Below are positions 1 to 10,001 of a stretch of DNA of 27,844 nucleotides, piece by piece. Below the pieces are notes generated by a model. It saw only the letters and a list, made by a program, of their open reading frames with translations, was not told where the DNA came from and searched no databases. The stretch is taken from NCBI GenBank assembly GCA_009801015.1, contig VHZZ01000006.1:804157-832000 (forward strand), read 5' to 3'. Positions within the stretch are counted from its first letter, which is position 1. Each line of letters starts with the position of its first letter. The translations under genes were made by a program, and so were the position numbers. The stretch comes from Silene noctiflora. Its lineage: Eukaryota > Streptophyta > Magnoliopsida > Caryophyllales > Caryophyllaceae.

Positions 1-112
1 TTTTTGTTTCATATCAAAATACAAAAGAGAGAAATATTAAATATTTATGGTGTGCAAATTTAATACACTAAAAAAATAAAAACTCTATATACCGCATCTG
101 TACTAGTGTTTC
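1..112. other. AT-rich flank, no gene seen
   Basis: Short AT-rich sequence ahead of the first recognisable LINE codons. I see no coding signal, and no target-site duplication matching the other side of the LINE. Confidence 0.4.
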
Positions 113-125
113 ATTAAGACATTTA

Positions 126-845
126 GTGGTGAGGGAATTAAGGAAATCGGATAATTCCTGGAATGAGGGATTCATTCTCTCACTTTTTCCTGAAGATTCA
201 TCAAGGAAAATTTTGGTTATCCCTACTTGCTCATCGAGTATATGTGATGAGGTTGTCTTGTTGCATAACAGCACGGGACAGTACACTGTGAGGAGTGATT
301 ATGGGCTTAGTTTTCAGTGTTATTCATGGAGAAAAATGGATCTATAAAGGATAAAAGGCACCTGGATGAGAACGGACGAAATTTCTGTCAAAAGAAGTTG
401 TGGAAACTTCCGGGTCCAACAATGTGGAAAGTCCTTCTATGGAAAATCATCACTGGTTCCTTGTCTGTGGATAGTAACTTTCTCCGACGAAATATGGGGG
501 TTGATGCTACTTGTTTTTTTATGTGATCAAGATACTAAGGCTATTGAGACTGCCGAACATTTATTTCGTGATTGTGCTTTTACACGAAGGATTTGGGCTT
601 GTCTAAATTTGGGAATCATGATTCGACATTGGAAATTGGAAAATGGCGTATTAGCTGGATTTATTATATGGCCAAACTTCCGGATGCAGACGTTCGTCTG
701 GTTCGTTTTCTGGCAACTTTGTCCTGTATTTGGGCAATACGGAATAATGTTCTGTTTCGGGGAAGTACTGTTCACCCGATGTGGTTCTTTCAACTTTGAT
801 CACAAACTGTTAATATTGCCGACCAAGCAATTAATTAAGAAATAA
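126..845 (+). pseudogene. LINE ORF2 C-terminal zinc-binding (zf-RVT) region, frameshifted
   Basis: Translation begins with text typical of plant LINE ORF2 just before the zinc finger: NSWNEGFILSLFPED, then a GQYTVRSDYGLSF segment matching the usual 'G.YTVKSGY.L' block. Another frame then gives LWKLPGPTMWKVLLWKI and FLRRNMGVDATC, and a third gives CDQDTKAIETAEHLFRDC and RRIWACLNLG. These are the C..C and HLF..C zinc-binding signature and the following W segment. The finger is split at the T-run at 511-518, so a homopolymer length change probably caused that frameshift. The product would have been the C-terminal part of the retrotransposon polyprotein, which contributes to nucleic-acid binding. 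No functional protein is expected. Confidence 0.75.
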
Positions 846-1354
846 GGGATAAGGACCAGGTTGCTGATATTTCGCTTGGAATTGAGGGTAAAAGACGCAT
901 AGGGATTCGTGAGAGTAAGCCCATTGACATTGTGGGGAATCCAAACTCGTGTGTTTGCTTGCGTATAATGGTGGATGCAGGGTGGAAAGGGATGGGTAAC
1001 GCGGTTATTGGATTGGTTGTTCTCACGGAAACTGGGGATCACGTTGCTGAAAATAATATGCGTATTCGAGCGGAATCAGCCATGCAGGCAGAGGCAATTG
1101 GTTTAAGACATGTTTTACCGTGGGCAAGGAGTCAAGGTTTCCGGCACTTGGAGATTTCTTCACATTGTCTACCGCTGATCTATCATATTGCAGGGGTCGA
1201 GATTGCACATTATCTCGTTAAAGGCCTCCTTGAGGACATACGTCTCATCTTTCCATATTCTCTTTGCCTGTCTTTTAGTTACATCCCTAAAACTTTTAAT
1301 CTTACTGCTCATAGATCGACTCATAGACACGCTTGTCGATCTATGATTAGATAG
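846..1354 (+). pseudogene. LINE RNase H-like (RVT_3) domain, catalytic residue altered
   Basis: One frame stays open from about 842 to a stop after 1351. It contains VDAGWKGMGNAVIG (first acidic residue in VDA), then AEAIGLRHVLPWARSQG (the conserved glutamate helix), then LEISSHCLPLI, and ends with FNLTAHRSTHRHACR, matching the usual 'N..AH.LAR.A' end. This is the RNase H-like fold found in plant LINEs, which removes RNA from RNA-DNA hybrids. The third segment normally reads 'E.D' before its C/S and L residues. Here His stands at codon 1163-1165 where Asp is expected, so activity would be lost even though the frame is open. It lies just downstream of the zinc-binding pseudogene and belongs to the same element. 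Confidence 0.75.
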
Positions 1355-1396
1355 GATACCTTTTTTTACGGCTACCCAAATTAAAAAAAAAAAAAA

Positions 1397-1911
1397 TTGT
1401 TTCTCTTTATTTTATTTTTTCCCTCTTACTCTGCTTGCTTAAAAATGAATGGGTTAATCATACTCTACATAGTCTACAATACATAAATTCTTATTTAAGA
1501 TGACATTATTTGTCTTAAACTTAAGAGGGGTTTAGTGTCATACCACTTGGATATATAAGATACATATATTGTTTTTCGTATGCATTTTTATATACACAAA
1601 TGATATATACTTGACCTATTTAAATTTAAAAGTTAAGACGGATCGGATAATATCGTGTCAAGAGTGATTTACTAATCATAAACTCCATATAACTAGGATA
1701 ACTATTCTCTAGCTAATTTTGCACTTTATTATGCTACTCTACCGAATCTTGTCGTTTTATGGTTGAATGCATGGTGGTACTGTATTGCAGTTGACAAGCA
1801 GTAATAATAAAGTTAAAACGACAGGTAAAGTCGTTACACCCGTTGCGAATCCTAGGGACCTGTCCCCAATTATAGGGCCATCTTTAGGTGCTACCAGTAT
1901 AAAATACACAA
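1397..1911. other. Intergenic, AT-rich; one MITE end only
   Basis: No coding region or RNA gene is recognisable here. The only structure I can support is a single MITE arm at 1482-1531, listed separately. Confidence 0.5.
1482..1531 (+). repeat. Solo arm of the GACGGACA-type MITE
   Basis: About 50 bases align with the left arm of the complete MITE at 1912-2098: AAATTCTTATTTAAGATGAC, then ATTATTTGTC, corresponding to AAATTCTCGTTAAAGACGGAC and ATTATCCGTC. No matching inverted arm is found nearby, so this is a fragment. Confidence 0.5.
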
Positions 1912-2098
1912 ATTCTCGTTAAAGACGGACATTATCCGTCACAAGTTGAAGATGGATAGTGCCCCTCTCACAATATGCAAGTAGCACCAAACATGGATGC
2001 TCCATTTACCACCCACTTGTCCTCCCACTTGTTTTATTGTGAGAGGGACACTATCCATTTTCAGCTTGTGACAGATAGTGTCCGTCACAAGCAAGACG
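1912..2098. mobile_element. MITE with ~60-bp terminal inverted repeats
   Basis: The left arm (1912-1975) and the reverse complement of the right arm (2035-2098) match over about 60 bases. Both read GACGGACA.TATC.GTCACAAG, then GA.AATGGATAGTG or its near equal, then CCCTCTCACAATA. The arms are separated by about 60 bases of unrelated sequence, giving a 187-bp non-autonomous DNA transposon that could fold into a long hairpin. It has no coding capacity. A clear target-site duplication is not visible, so the superfamily is not assigned. Partial relatives lie at 1482-1531 and 18832-18884. Confidence 0.75.
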
Positions 2099-2192
2099 CT
2101 TTGGTATAATTAATACATCCATTCAAGTCAAACATAACTACAGTCAATTTAGCATGCAGTAATAACCTCATTAGAATATTAAAATACAGTTG

Positions 2193-2340
2193 GTCTTGCT
2201 TGTGACGGTCACAAATTGTTAGGGTACAAATGTTACCACTTGATAAAATGTAACCACCAATTATCACATTTTCTCATTAAAATGATCACATTTTGGGTCC
2301 GTCACAAATTGTGACATGTTCACACCCATCACAAATGAGA
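2193..2340. mobile_element. Diverged relative of the GACGGACA MITE
   Basis: The sequence starts with GTCTTGCTTGTGACGG, the exact reverse complement of the right terminus of the MITE at 1912-2098. It ends with GTCACAAATTGTGAC and CCATCACAAATGAGA, which form a loose inverted counterpart. An internal 10-base direct repeat, ATCACATTTT, occurs twice. Arms are much less similar than in the neighbour, so the boundaries are uncertain. Confidence 0.42.
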
Positions 2341-2861
2341 AATGTCAATTAAAATATTAGTGTGTTTTATATACACAACTTTTTTTTTTAAAAGAGGAAT
2401 GTGTTCATTTTAAATTTATATTAACTGGCTAAATTAAATAAATAATATAAAAACTAAAATGTTTGTGATTTGTTTGCATATGAGTATTCTCCTACATTGA
2501 CAAAATAAAAGTGTTTAATACTATTTTATATGCTATTTTTTTCTTATCTCCAATTACCGTAATAAAACCTTATCAAATATATAAAACGAATTTTCTTTTT
2601 AGTTTGTGATAGTGACTAGAATACTTTTCATATATAATTTAAATTTATTATTCTATTTAACGTGTTGAGAACTTGATTAGTTCGATCTTAATTCACCTAG
2701 AAAATATAAACCAAGGTTTGTGATCAACCATGCACATACATAGAAAACATGACCACAGCCACCAGTCCACTAGCATTGTATACGAGCCCGACTATTAAAC
2801 CAGGCCTCAAACAATAGCCCTAACCAAAACTTAATCGCGGTATGGAAGGGTGATAACTGAT
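2341..2861. other. Intergenic, nothing recognised
   Basis: AT-rich sequence with many stops in all frames. No repeat, RNA gene or coding pattern could be supported. Confidence 0.5.
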
Positions 2862-3487
2862 AATGGGTCGAGCTCGTGAACAACTCGAGCTTGGATCGTG
2901 CGAGCTGGACTTGGGATTGGGCTCACCCCGAGAGCTTGATGAGTCAACCCGAGCTAGCGCTGACTCAATTCGAAAGGAATAATTGCGAGCGACTTGAACA
3001 TGTATAATTAGATAGGATCTTACTCTTAGTTTATGAACATATTTATATCATAATTATATATTTGTATCACCATATCAAATTACTAATTGATTCCTCTAAT
3101 ATTTTTACATATATCTTCAAATCCTTGTTATTGAAAATAGGGTTTTTCTAACATGTGCCTAAGGAAACATGACTAATTATGGTATGCTAAGTTGGGAAAT
3201 ATTGTCGAGATTATATCACTAATTATTGTAAATATGAGTTGCAACTCCAATTTATCACGATATATTCTCAACAATATTTCCCTAATTAGATTATTAACCT
3301 GTTAGAAAATCCGATGAAAATATAGAATGAAAAAAAACGGAAACTTAACAATTACATGTTATATCATAATTATATAGGCTCGTGCCTGTTATTTCGGGTG
3401 AGCTCGAGATGCCTTCAAGTTCAAATTTCGCTTCATGAGCACAAGTCGAGTAATGCCAAACTCGTGCTCAATTTGACTCGTTATCCT
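2862..3487. mobile_element. Putative CTCGAGCTCG-rich non-autonomous element, interrupted
   Basis: Two GC-richer blocks (2866-3000 and 3378-3485), full of GCTCG, CGAGCTC and GACTCG motifs, flank an AT-rich centre. The outer ends are imperfect inverted copies: GATAATGGGTCGAGCTCG at the left and GATAACGAGTCAAATTGAG when the right end is reverse-complemented. Subterminal CTCG repeats of this sort are common in plant DNA transposons. The centre carries the nested MITE at 3140-3313. No coding capacity and no clear target-site duplication. Confidence 0.42.
3140..3313 (+). mobile_element. TTTTCTAACATG MITE, copy 1 (nested)
   Basis: The left terminus reads GGGTTTTTCTAACATGTGCC. The right terminus, reverse-complemented, reads CGGATTTTCTAACAGG. 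Internal arms such as GGGAAATATTGTCGAGATTATATCA and its inverse near 3262-3285 extend the inverted repeat. A second copy lies at 18613-18793 in the opposite orientation and aligns with this one along its whole length. Two independent copies with the same ends prove the boundaries. Non-autonomous, no reading frame. It sits inside the CTCG-rich element at 2862-3487. Confidence 0.8.
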
Positions 3488-4033
3488 CCCTAGTTGTACC
3501 TTATTGGTTACGCACTAACGTCAATAGCTTATACGTTGTAGATAATATCGACGGGGACAACCTCCTACGTTGCATGGGGTGGCCGGCTGATAGTCTAATA
3601 CTACGTCTCCGATGAGCAGCCGCATTACCTACTCAAGACAATTTCATTTTTTTATTGAAAATCACTTTCGTTTTTATTTGATCATTTAGGATAAAAATGG
3701 ATAATTTTTTAGGTACTCTCGATTAGTCATATAATCGAACACGAAATCAATGAAAATAATATTGTACACAGTATACCATAATATTGTACATTTGTACACC
3801 TAAGCCAGTACACATATACTCCGTATAACTTTTCATCATAACACATGTATTTTTCGACAAAATAATTTCACTATATGATTATTGTCCTGAGAAATTATTG
3901 CATATACAAATAAGAGATTGATCGATTTGAATGGATATATATTAGTATATTACTCATTACTCCCTTCAATTGCTAGAAACGCCACCTATTCTATATGGCA
4001 TATTTTGTAGAAATGCTTAGTTTTATCTTAAAA
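3488..4033. other. Intergenic, nothing recognised
   Basis: No coding, RNA-gene or repeat signal that I can support. The first satellite unit begins near 4034. Confidence 0.45.
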
Positions 4034-7000
4034 ACATCGAGCTCACAGAGGAGTACTCGTATAGATAAAACGGTCACACAAATTTTGAGGAGAAACAGAT
4101 GACATTTGAGGATATTGTGCGAAACTGGTATGCGATAAACCAGACTTTGGTGAAATTTGGATAATCATGAAAAAATGGATTAGTATTTGAGGGTCAAACT
4201 TAATAGGGTAACTCCCGAAATAAACCCGGACACGTGGAAGACAAACCGGGAGAAAAAGAAACATGGTCCGATACGACTTCTCGAACAGCTCAAATTAAAG
4301 TGTAACATACACGGTTTCCGGATTACTGGGTCCTGGAGTAAAAAATATCCAGAAATCAAACTGAGGGTTACTCATATCAGATAAATAGGTCACACAAATT
4401 TTGAGGAGCAACAGAGAACATTTGAGGGTGCCGGTATGAGATAAAACCAACCTTTGAATAAAATTCGGATAATCGTGAAAAAATGGATTAATACTTGGTA
4501 TTTGTGGCTCGAACTTAATAGGATAGCCCCTGAAGTAATCGCGGACACGTGGAAGAAAAACCGGGAGAAAAAAAATGGTCCGATAAGACCTCCTGAACAA
4601 CTCAAATTGAAGTGTACACAGTTTTCCGGATTAATGGGCCCCTGAACAAAAATGTCGATAAATCGCATTGAGGGTTACTCATGTTAGATAAATCGGTCAC
4701 AAAAAATTTAAGAAGCAACAGAGAACATTTGAGAGTGTCGGTATGCGATAAACCAATCTTAAATGAAATTCAAATAATCGTGAAAAAAAGGATTAATACT
4801 TGATATTTATGGCTCAAACTTAATAGGATAACTCCTGAATAATACCAGACACGTGGAAGAAAAGCCGGGGGAAAAAAAATATAGTCCGATACAACCTCCC
4901 AAAGAGCTCAAATTCAAGTATATAATACACAGTTTTCTGGATTACAAGGTCCAGGAGATAAAAAAACATGTCTAGAATTCGCACAGAGGGTTACACATTC
5001 CAAATAAAGCGGTCGCACAAATTTTGAGGAGCAACATAGAACATTTGACGGTGCAGGTATGCGAAAAACCACCCTTGAGTGAAATTCGAATAATCATGAA
5101 AAAATGGATTAATACTTGATATTTGGGGCACAAACTTAATAAGGTAACTCCTGAATAAATCCAGGACACGTGGCAGAAAAAACCGGGAGGAAAAAAATGA
5201 TCTAATACAACCTCCTGAACATCTCAAATTGAAGTTAAATACACGGTTTTCGAGATACCAAAGCAAAAATGTCCAGAAATTACACGGAGAGTTACTCATG
5301 CCAGATAAACCGGTTACACAAATTTTGAGGCGCAACAGAAAACATTTGAGGGTGGCGGTATGAGATAAACCAGCCTTGAGTGAAATTCGGATAACCGTGA
5401 AAAAATAGATTAATACTTGTTATTTGTAAATCGGACTTAATAGGATAACTCTTGAAATAATCGTGGACACAATGAAGAATAACCGGAAGAAAAAGAAAAA
5501 TGGTCCAATACGATCTCCCAAATAACTCAAATTGAAGTATAACATACACTGATACACGGTTTTAGGGATTACTGAGTCCCGGAGCAAAATGTTCAGAAAT
5601 CGCACCGAGGGTTACTCATGTCAGATAAATCGGTCACACAAATTTTGAGGAGCACCAGAGAAAATTTGAGGGTGCCGGTATGCGATAAACCAGTCTTGTG
5701 TGAAATTTGGATAATCATGAAAAAATGGGTTAATACTTAATATTTGTGGCTCAAACTTAATAAGGTAACTCCTGAAATAATCCCGGACACGTGGAAGAAT
5801 AACCGGGATAAAAATAATCATGGTCCGATACGACCTCCCGAACAGATCAAATTGAAACATACACGGTTTTCGGGATTACTGGGTCCCGGAGAAAAAATGT
5901 ACAGAAATCATACAGAGGGTTTCTCACTCCAGATAAACTGACCACACAAATTTTGAGGCGCAACAGAAAACATTTGAAGGTGCCGATATGAGAATAACCG
6001 GGAGAAAAATAAACATGGTCCTTGGACCTCCCGAACAGGTCAAATTGAATTGTAACATACACGGTTTTCGGGATTACTGGTTCCCAGGGCAAAAATGTAC
6101 AGAAGTCATACAGAGGATTAATCCATCAGGAACGCGTTTTTCAATACGAAAATCCGTCACGAACGCGTTTTTCGAGACAAATCGTAGTGATGCATGTTCC
6201 CGACGGAAAATCTGTTAGGAAATCGCTTTCCTGACGGAAAAGGCTGTTTGTGACGGATTTGGGCATCAGTTTTCCCTGTAGTGATTACTCATTTTTTAGG
6301 CGCAACAAAAAACATTTGAGAGTGTCGGTATGAGATAAATCAACCATGTGTGAAATTCGGATAATCGTGAAAAAATGGATTAATACTTGGTATTTTGGAC
6401 TCAAACTTAATAGGATTGCTCCTGATGTAATCGCGGACATGGGGAAGAAAAACCGGAAGAAAAAAAACATGGTCCGATATGACCTCCCCGAACAGCTCAA
6501 AATGAAGTGTAACATACACGATTTTGGGGATTATTGGATCCCGGAACAAAAATGTCAAAAAATCGCATCGAGGGAAACTCATGTCAGATAAATAGGTCAC
6601 ACAAATTTTGATGAGTACCAGAGAACATTTGAGGGTGTCGGTATGCGATAAACCAACCTTGAGTGATATTAGGATCATCGTGAAAAAATGGATTAATACA
6701 TGATATTTAGGAATCAAATTTAATAGGGTACTGCTAAAGTAATCGCGGACACGGGGAAGTAAAATCAGAAGAAAAAGAAACATGATCCGATATGACCTCC
6801 CGAACAGCTCAAATTGAAGTGTAACATACACGGTTTTAGGGATTACTGGGTCCTCGAGCAAAAATGTCCAGAAATCGCACCGAGGGTTACTCATGTCAGA
6901 TAAATTGGTCACAGAATATTTGAGGGTGCCGATATGCGATAAACCAGTCTTGTGTGAAATTCGGATAATCATGAAAAAATGGGTTAATACTTACTATTTG

Positions 7001-7179
7001 GGGCTCAAACTTAATTAGATAAGTACCGAAGTAATCTCGGACACGTGGAAGAATAACCAAGAGAAAAAGAAACATGGTCTGATACAACCTCCCGAACAGG
7101 TCAAATTGAATTGTAACATACACGGTTTTCGGAATTTCTCGGGGCAAAAATGTACAGAAATCATACAAAGGGTTACTCA
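4034..7179. repeat. ~310-bp tandem satellite array, about ten units
   Basis: A conserved block GGTCACACAAATTTTGAGG recurs at 4072, 4388, 4695, 5011, 5312, 5632, 5940, 6595 and 6907 (variants in some). Spacings are 316, 307, 316, 301, 320, 308 and, at the end, 312 bases. Each unit also carries GAACATTTGAGGGTG, AATCATGAAAAAATGGATTA, GGACACGTGGAAG, AACATGGTCCGATA, AACATACACGGTTTT and GAGGGTTACTCATG in the same order. Units differ by substitutions and small gaps, so the array is not recent. The seventh unit has lost its middle. The eighth resumes after a 163-bp insertion (6121-6283) and lacks about 20 bases at its start. The last unit ends at the junction with a truncated gene. Length is in the range of plant subtelomeric or interstitial satellites; family identity was not established. 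Confidence 0.93.
6121..6283 (-). mobile_element. CACTA-like non-autonomous insertion in the satellite
   Basis: The insert interrupts a satellite unit: ATTA occurs on the left (6117-6120) and again on the right (6284-6287), after which satellite sequence continues. Read on the minus strand it begins CACTACAGGGAAAACTG, the classical CACTA-superfamily terminus, followed by several CCGTCA and TCCGTC subterminal motifs, as expected for transposase-binding repeats. The other end (CCATCAGGAACGCG) lacks the CACTA terminus, so it is either truncated or strongly diverged. GAACGCGTTTTTC occurs twice inside it. CACTA elements make 3-bp duplications, so ATT or TTA within the ATTA would fit. Confidence 0.65.
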
Positions 7180-7672
7180 CGCCTCAAGCGCCTCTGCATC
7201 CAAGCACAATCCATTAGAAATACACAACAATACATTTTCCAATATTAATCGACTATTAAACGGTTTACCACCTTCCAAATCATCATCTTCAGACTCCGAC
7301 GCTTCCCCGTCCTTGTCAGCAACAACATTGGACTCACTTTCATCACTCTCTTCAATTTCTGAAATGTCCTCACTTGCTTCACTTTCATCCAACTCCTCCA
7401 CAGGCTCGGGAATCAACTTACCTCCCTTCTTTGGCTGCTTCTTTTTACCAGTCTTCACCGACTGCTTTCCCTTTACATTATTGTCAACTACGGCAACATG
7501 CATGCATAAAACAACATTTAATTAACCCAATATGGCCTTTTTTTTTTTTACCAACATTTACTAACCAAATGTGATCTTACAATTTCTTAATAAACAAAAC
7601 TTTCTACCATAAAATCGACATGTTCAACACCTTACCTTCCATATTTTTCTTCGGGGTTGTTCTCTTAGCCAT
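7180..7672 (-). pseudogene. 5' fragment of a host gene (three exons), cut by the satellite
   Basis: I do not recognise the family. On the minus strand an ATG at 7672-7670 opens exon 1 (7672-7636; MAKRTTPKKNME). The donor is GGTAAGG, intron 1 spans 7635-7488 and ends GTAG, exon 2 is 7487-7269, intron 2 is 7268-7194 (75 bases, GTAAAC...TGCAG), and exon 3 starts at 7193. Phases agree at both joins (one base carried over each time). The predicted peptide is 90 residues: a basic start, then KGKQSVKTGKKKQPKKGGK, then a long acidic Ser/Glu/Asp tract (about residues 37-85). This is typical of the disordered N-terminus of nucleolar or chromatin proteins. After EALEA a stop codon (7177-7179) comes from satellite sequence. 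All downstream exons are missing. It could instead be a fragment carried by a transposon. Confidence 0.6.
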
Positions 7673-7870
7673 TCGCTTTTTTTTCCTATCGTCTTTTGGA
7701 ACGTCGGTCAAGAATGTTACCCCTCTTAAATTTTGGGTGAGCTGAAGAATCAAGACGAAGACGGAAGGTAGAAGATGAAGACCTTGAGGGAGTAGATTAA
7801 CTGGGTTTTTAGAGTTTTCTAGAGAACTGTGAGGTAGAGAGAGGTGAGTAGTGTACACCGAGGTAGAATG
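7673..7870 (-). promoter_or_regulatory. Likely 5' leader and proximal promoter of the truncated gene
   Basis: Directly upstream of the ATG at 7672 on the minus strand lies purine/pyrimidine-biased sequence. It holds CT-rich stretches (CACCTCTCTCTACC, CTTCATCTTC) of the kind common in plant 5' leaders. No convincing TATA box was located, so this assignment rests on position and composition. Confidence 0.3.
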
Positions 7871-7901
7871 TGTTTTGGAGTTTCAAAAACAGCGTCCATC
7901 T

Positions 7902-7993
7902 AACATTGGATTTCCCCCTTTTTTTCTTATTTTATTGTCTAGCCACCTAAACACTGGATTTCCCCCTATCTTTTTATTATTTTATTGTCCATT
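7902..7993. repeat. 48-bp tandem duplication
   Basis: Two adjacent near-identical units start at 7902 and 7950. Both read AACA.TGGATTTCCCCC, then a T-rich run, then ATTTTATTGTC. The second unit is slightly shorter. Confidence 0.65.
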
Positions 7994-8246
7994 GTCAAAT
8001 CACTTTTAGTAATATATTAATACGCACCACGGGCTCACTTGTACCCATATTAGCTCATACTAGTTTTTGTACCCGTGAAAAATCACGAATGTGTTTGAGT
8101 TATTTGTGTAAGTCCGTGAAAGAGTGAGACAATCTAGTACAATTTACAAAATTTGCAAATTAATATGACAAGGGTTAGAATATATAGTGTAATAGTGTCA
8201 TCACTTATCATAAATTCATACTACCATTTGATATTGCACATACGCC

Positions 8247-8264
8247 ATAATAATAATAATAATA
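8247..8264. repeat. (TAA)n microsatellite
   Basis: About six uninterrupted trinucleotide units inside the minus-strand Helitron. Confidence 0.85.
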
Positions 8265-9401
8265 AAAAAGGAAAACCAGACAGAAATGAAAGAGTATACA
8301 AACCAAAAGAAAAGTGTAAAGAAGATCTGTAACCATTATTTTCCAATTTCATGCAATGCTATTGATATGTGAGTATGTCACCCTCCTGCAACTTGAATAC
8401 ATCCACAAAATGAATAACTAAATAAGATTCTAACAGCTAATTCAAGACAAAATAGGATAAAAACAGAAATAATTCATTTAATTATATATCTATATTTTAC
8501 CTACCAACTTTTTGAATAAAAAATGAAAATTAGAAGTGTTATGATAGTTATATAAGAGAGTATTTTTGTAATCAATTCTCGCATTGATTTCAACCCCTTA
8601 TTTGAGGGAAAAAGTAAAATTTTGTGAATGAAAGGGAAGATAAAAAGTTACTATTATAATAACATAAATTAAAGTAGAATAATGGTGAGCGGAAATAAAA
8701 AGCTCATCCCATTAAATAAAAGAATTATAGGTTAAATAAATAGGGTAGATTGATAACCAAAGTTATGAAAAAAAAATAAAAAGTTTGAATTAACTTTGAG
8801 TATAAATGTATAACAAATTCTTGTACAAATTACGATATATAGTACAAAACAATTACGTATTTTAAAAAATAATATAATAGTTTGAATTACAAAGACATAT
8901 TTTTTTTTGTCAATTACGAAAACAAATATGAGACTATGAAATAAATTGTCGTTATTTGAGCAAAATTGTTATCCAAAATTTGTTCTGGAAACTTTCCAAC
9001 CCATTGAAATTTGACAAAAAAATATGTGTTCTTTATTTGAGTCTATCTACTAATAAAACAATACATCCATAACTAATCAGTTTTTACCTTACGTTTTCTA
9101 CATTTAATTTTACCCCAGTTTTGTGCCTTTTGTATTTCTTCCCTCTTGAAATTACTCACGTGATATTTTGCTTATCTGCATTCACATATATTTCATGATA
9201 ATTTTAAGTTTATATAATAAAAATAAATTATTTTAACCAAAAGATAAAACATTAACATGGCAAAAACTTGACAAATAACGAATCATAACATTGTCACATG
9301 TAAATCATTTAAAAACCAAATGAAAAACATGAACTCAAATATAAAGCAAACAATTCATAAAACCAACAACATAACAAATTAAAATATACTTTATAAGACT
9401 A

Positions 9402-9422
9402 AACAACAACAACAACAACAAC
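9402..9422. repeat. (AAC)n microsatellite
   Basis: Seven consecutive AAC units inside the minus-strand Helitron. Confidence 0.85.
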
Positions 9423-9680
9423 ATACAAATATATGTACTCACCAAAATCATATAAATAAATTAAACCATAAAATATATAGCCCACAAGTTATAAACCCAT
9501 GGGCAAATGGAAAATGGGTATTAAATAAATAAATGAAGTGAATATAAACTATATATTATAGGTATTATTATAGCTTTTATAGCCATTATACAACCATAAA
9601 TTCCAATATTTAAATTTTATTTTAAATTTATTGTGGTATTGTTGAATGCGATAATTGAATGCCGAGGAACTCAAGAGGTG

Positions 9681-9965
9681 AATTAAATAAGAAATATTGT
9701 TAATGAAAATGGTGGGAGTTAAGTCATATGAAGAGTTTTAACAATTTATTAACATATTTTATTATAAAAAATAATTAAATAGGAAAAAAATATTAATTAA
9801 TTTGGTGGGTGTTAAGTATTATGAAGAGTTTTAATCAACTTATTAATATGTTTTATTATAAAAATGAATTAAATAGGAAAAAATATTTAATAAAAATGAT
9901 GGGTATTAAATAATATAAAGGGTTTTAATTAATTTATTAACCTTTTTTATTACAAAAATTTTAAT
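9681..9965. repeat. ~93-bp tandem repeat, three units
   Basis: Units begin with AATTAAATA at 9681, 9773 and 9867. Each continues with a GGTGGG or GATGGG GTTAAGT-like block, then GAAGAGTTTTAA (AAAGGGTTTTAA in the third), then TTATTAA and TTTTATTA. Divergence grows toward the third unit. It lies inside the minus-strand Helitron and has no coding capacity. Confidence 0.75.
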
Positions 9966-10001
9966 TAAAATGTCAATTTTAATTATAAATTATGAAACTT
10001 T

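Larger units (their letters stand above)
113..1396 (+). mobile_element. 5'-truncated LINE (L1-type) remnant with RNase H-like domain
   Basis: Only the 3' third of a plant L1-type non-LTR retrotransposon is present. In order it shows the pre-zinc-finger segment (from about 126), a zinc-binding reverse-transcriptase C-terminal domain (about 390-640), an RNase H-like domain (about 960-1350), a short untranslated tail and 14 adenines at 1383-1396. Order and strand agree with a single insertion. The endonuclease and reverse transcriptase are absent, as expected from incomplete target-primed reverse transcription. Several frame changes and stops show that it is long dead. The left boundary is set by where LINE-like codons begin and is approximate. 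No target-site duplication was found. Confidence 0.82.

Noticed and set aside
6340..6972. 210-codon minus-strand open frame as a gene
   Set aside because: It lies wholly in the satellite, has no recognisable domain and no start context. It is treated as a property of the repeat and discussed as a finding instead.
4034..7179. Assigning the satellite to a named subtelomeric family of Silene on length alone
   Set aside because: Similar unit length is not evidence of identity; a direct alignment would be needed.
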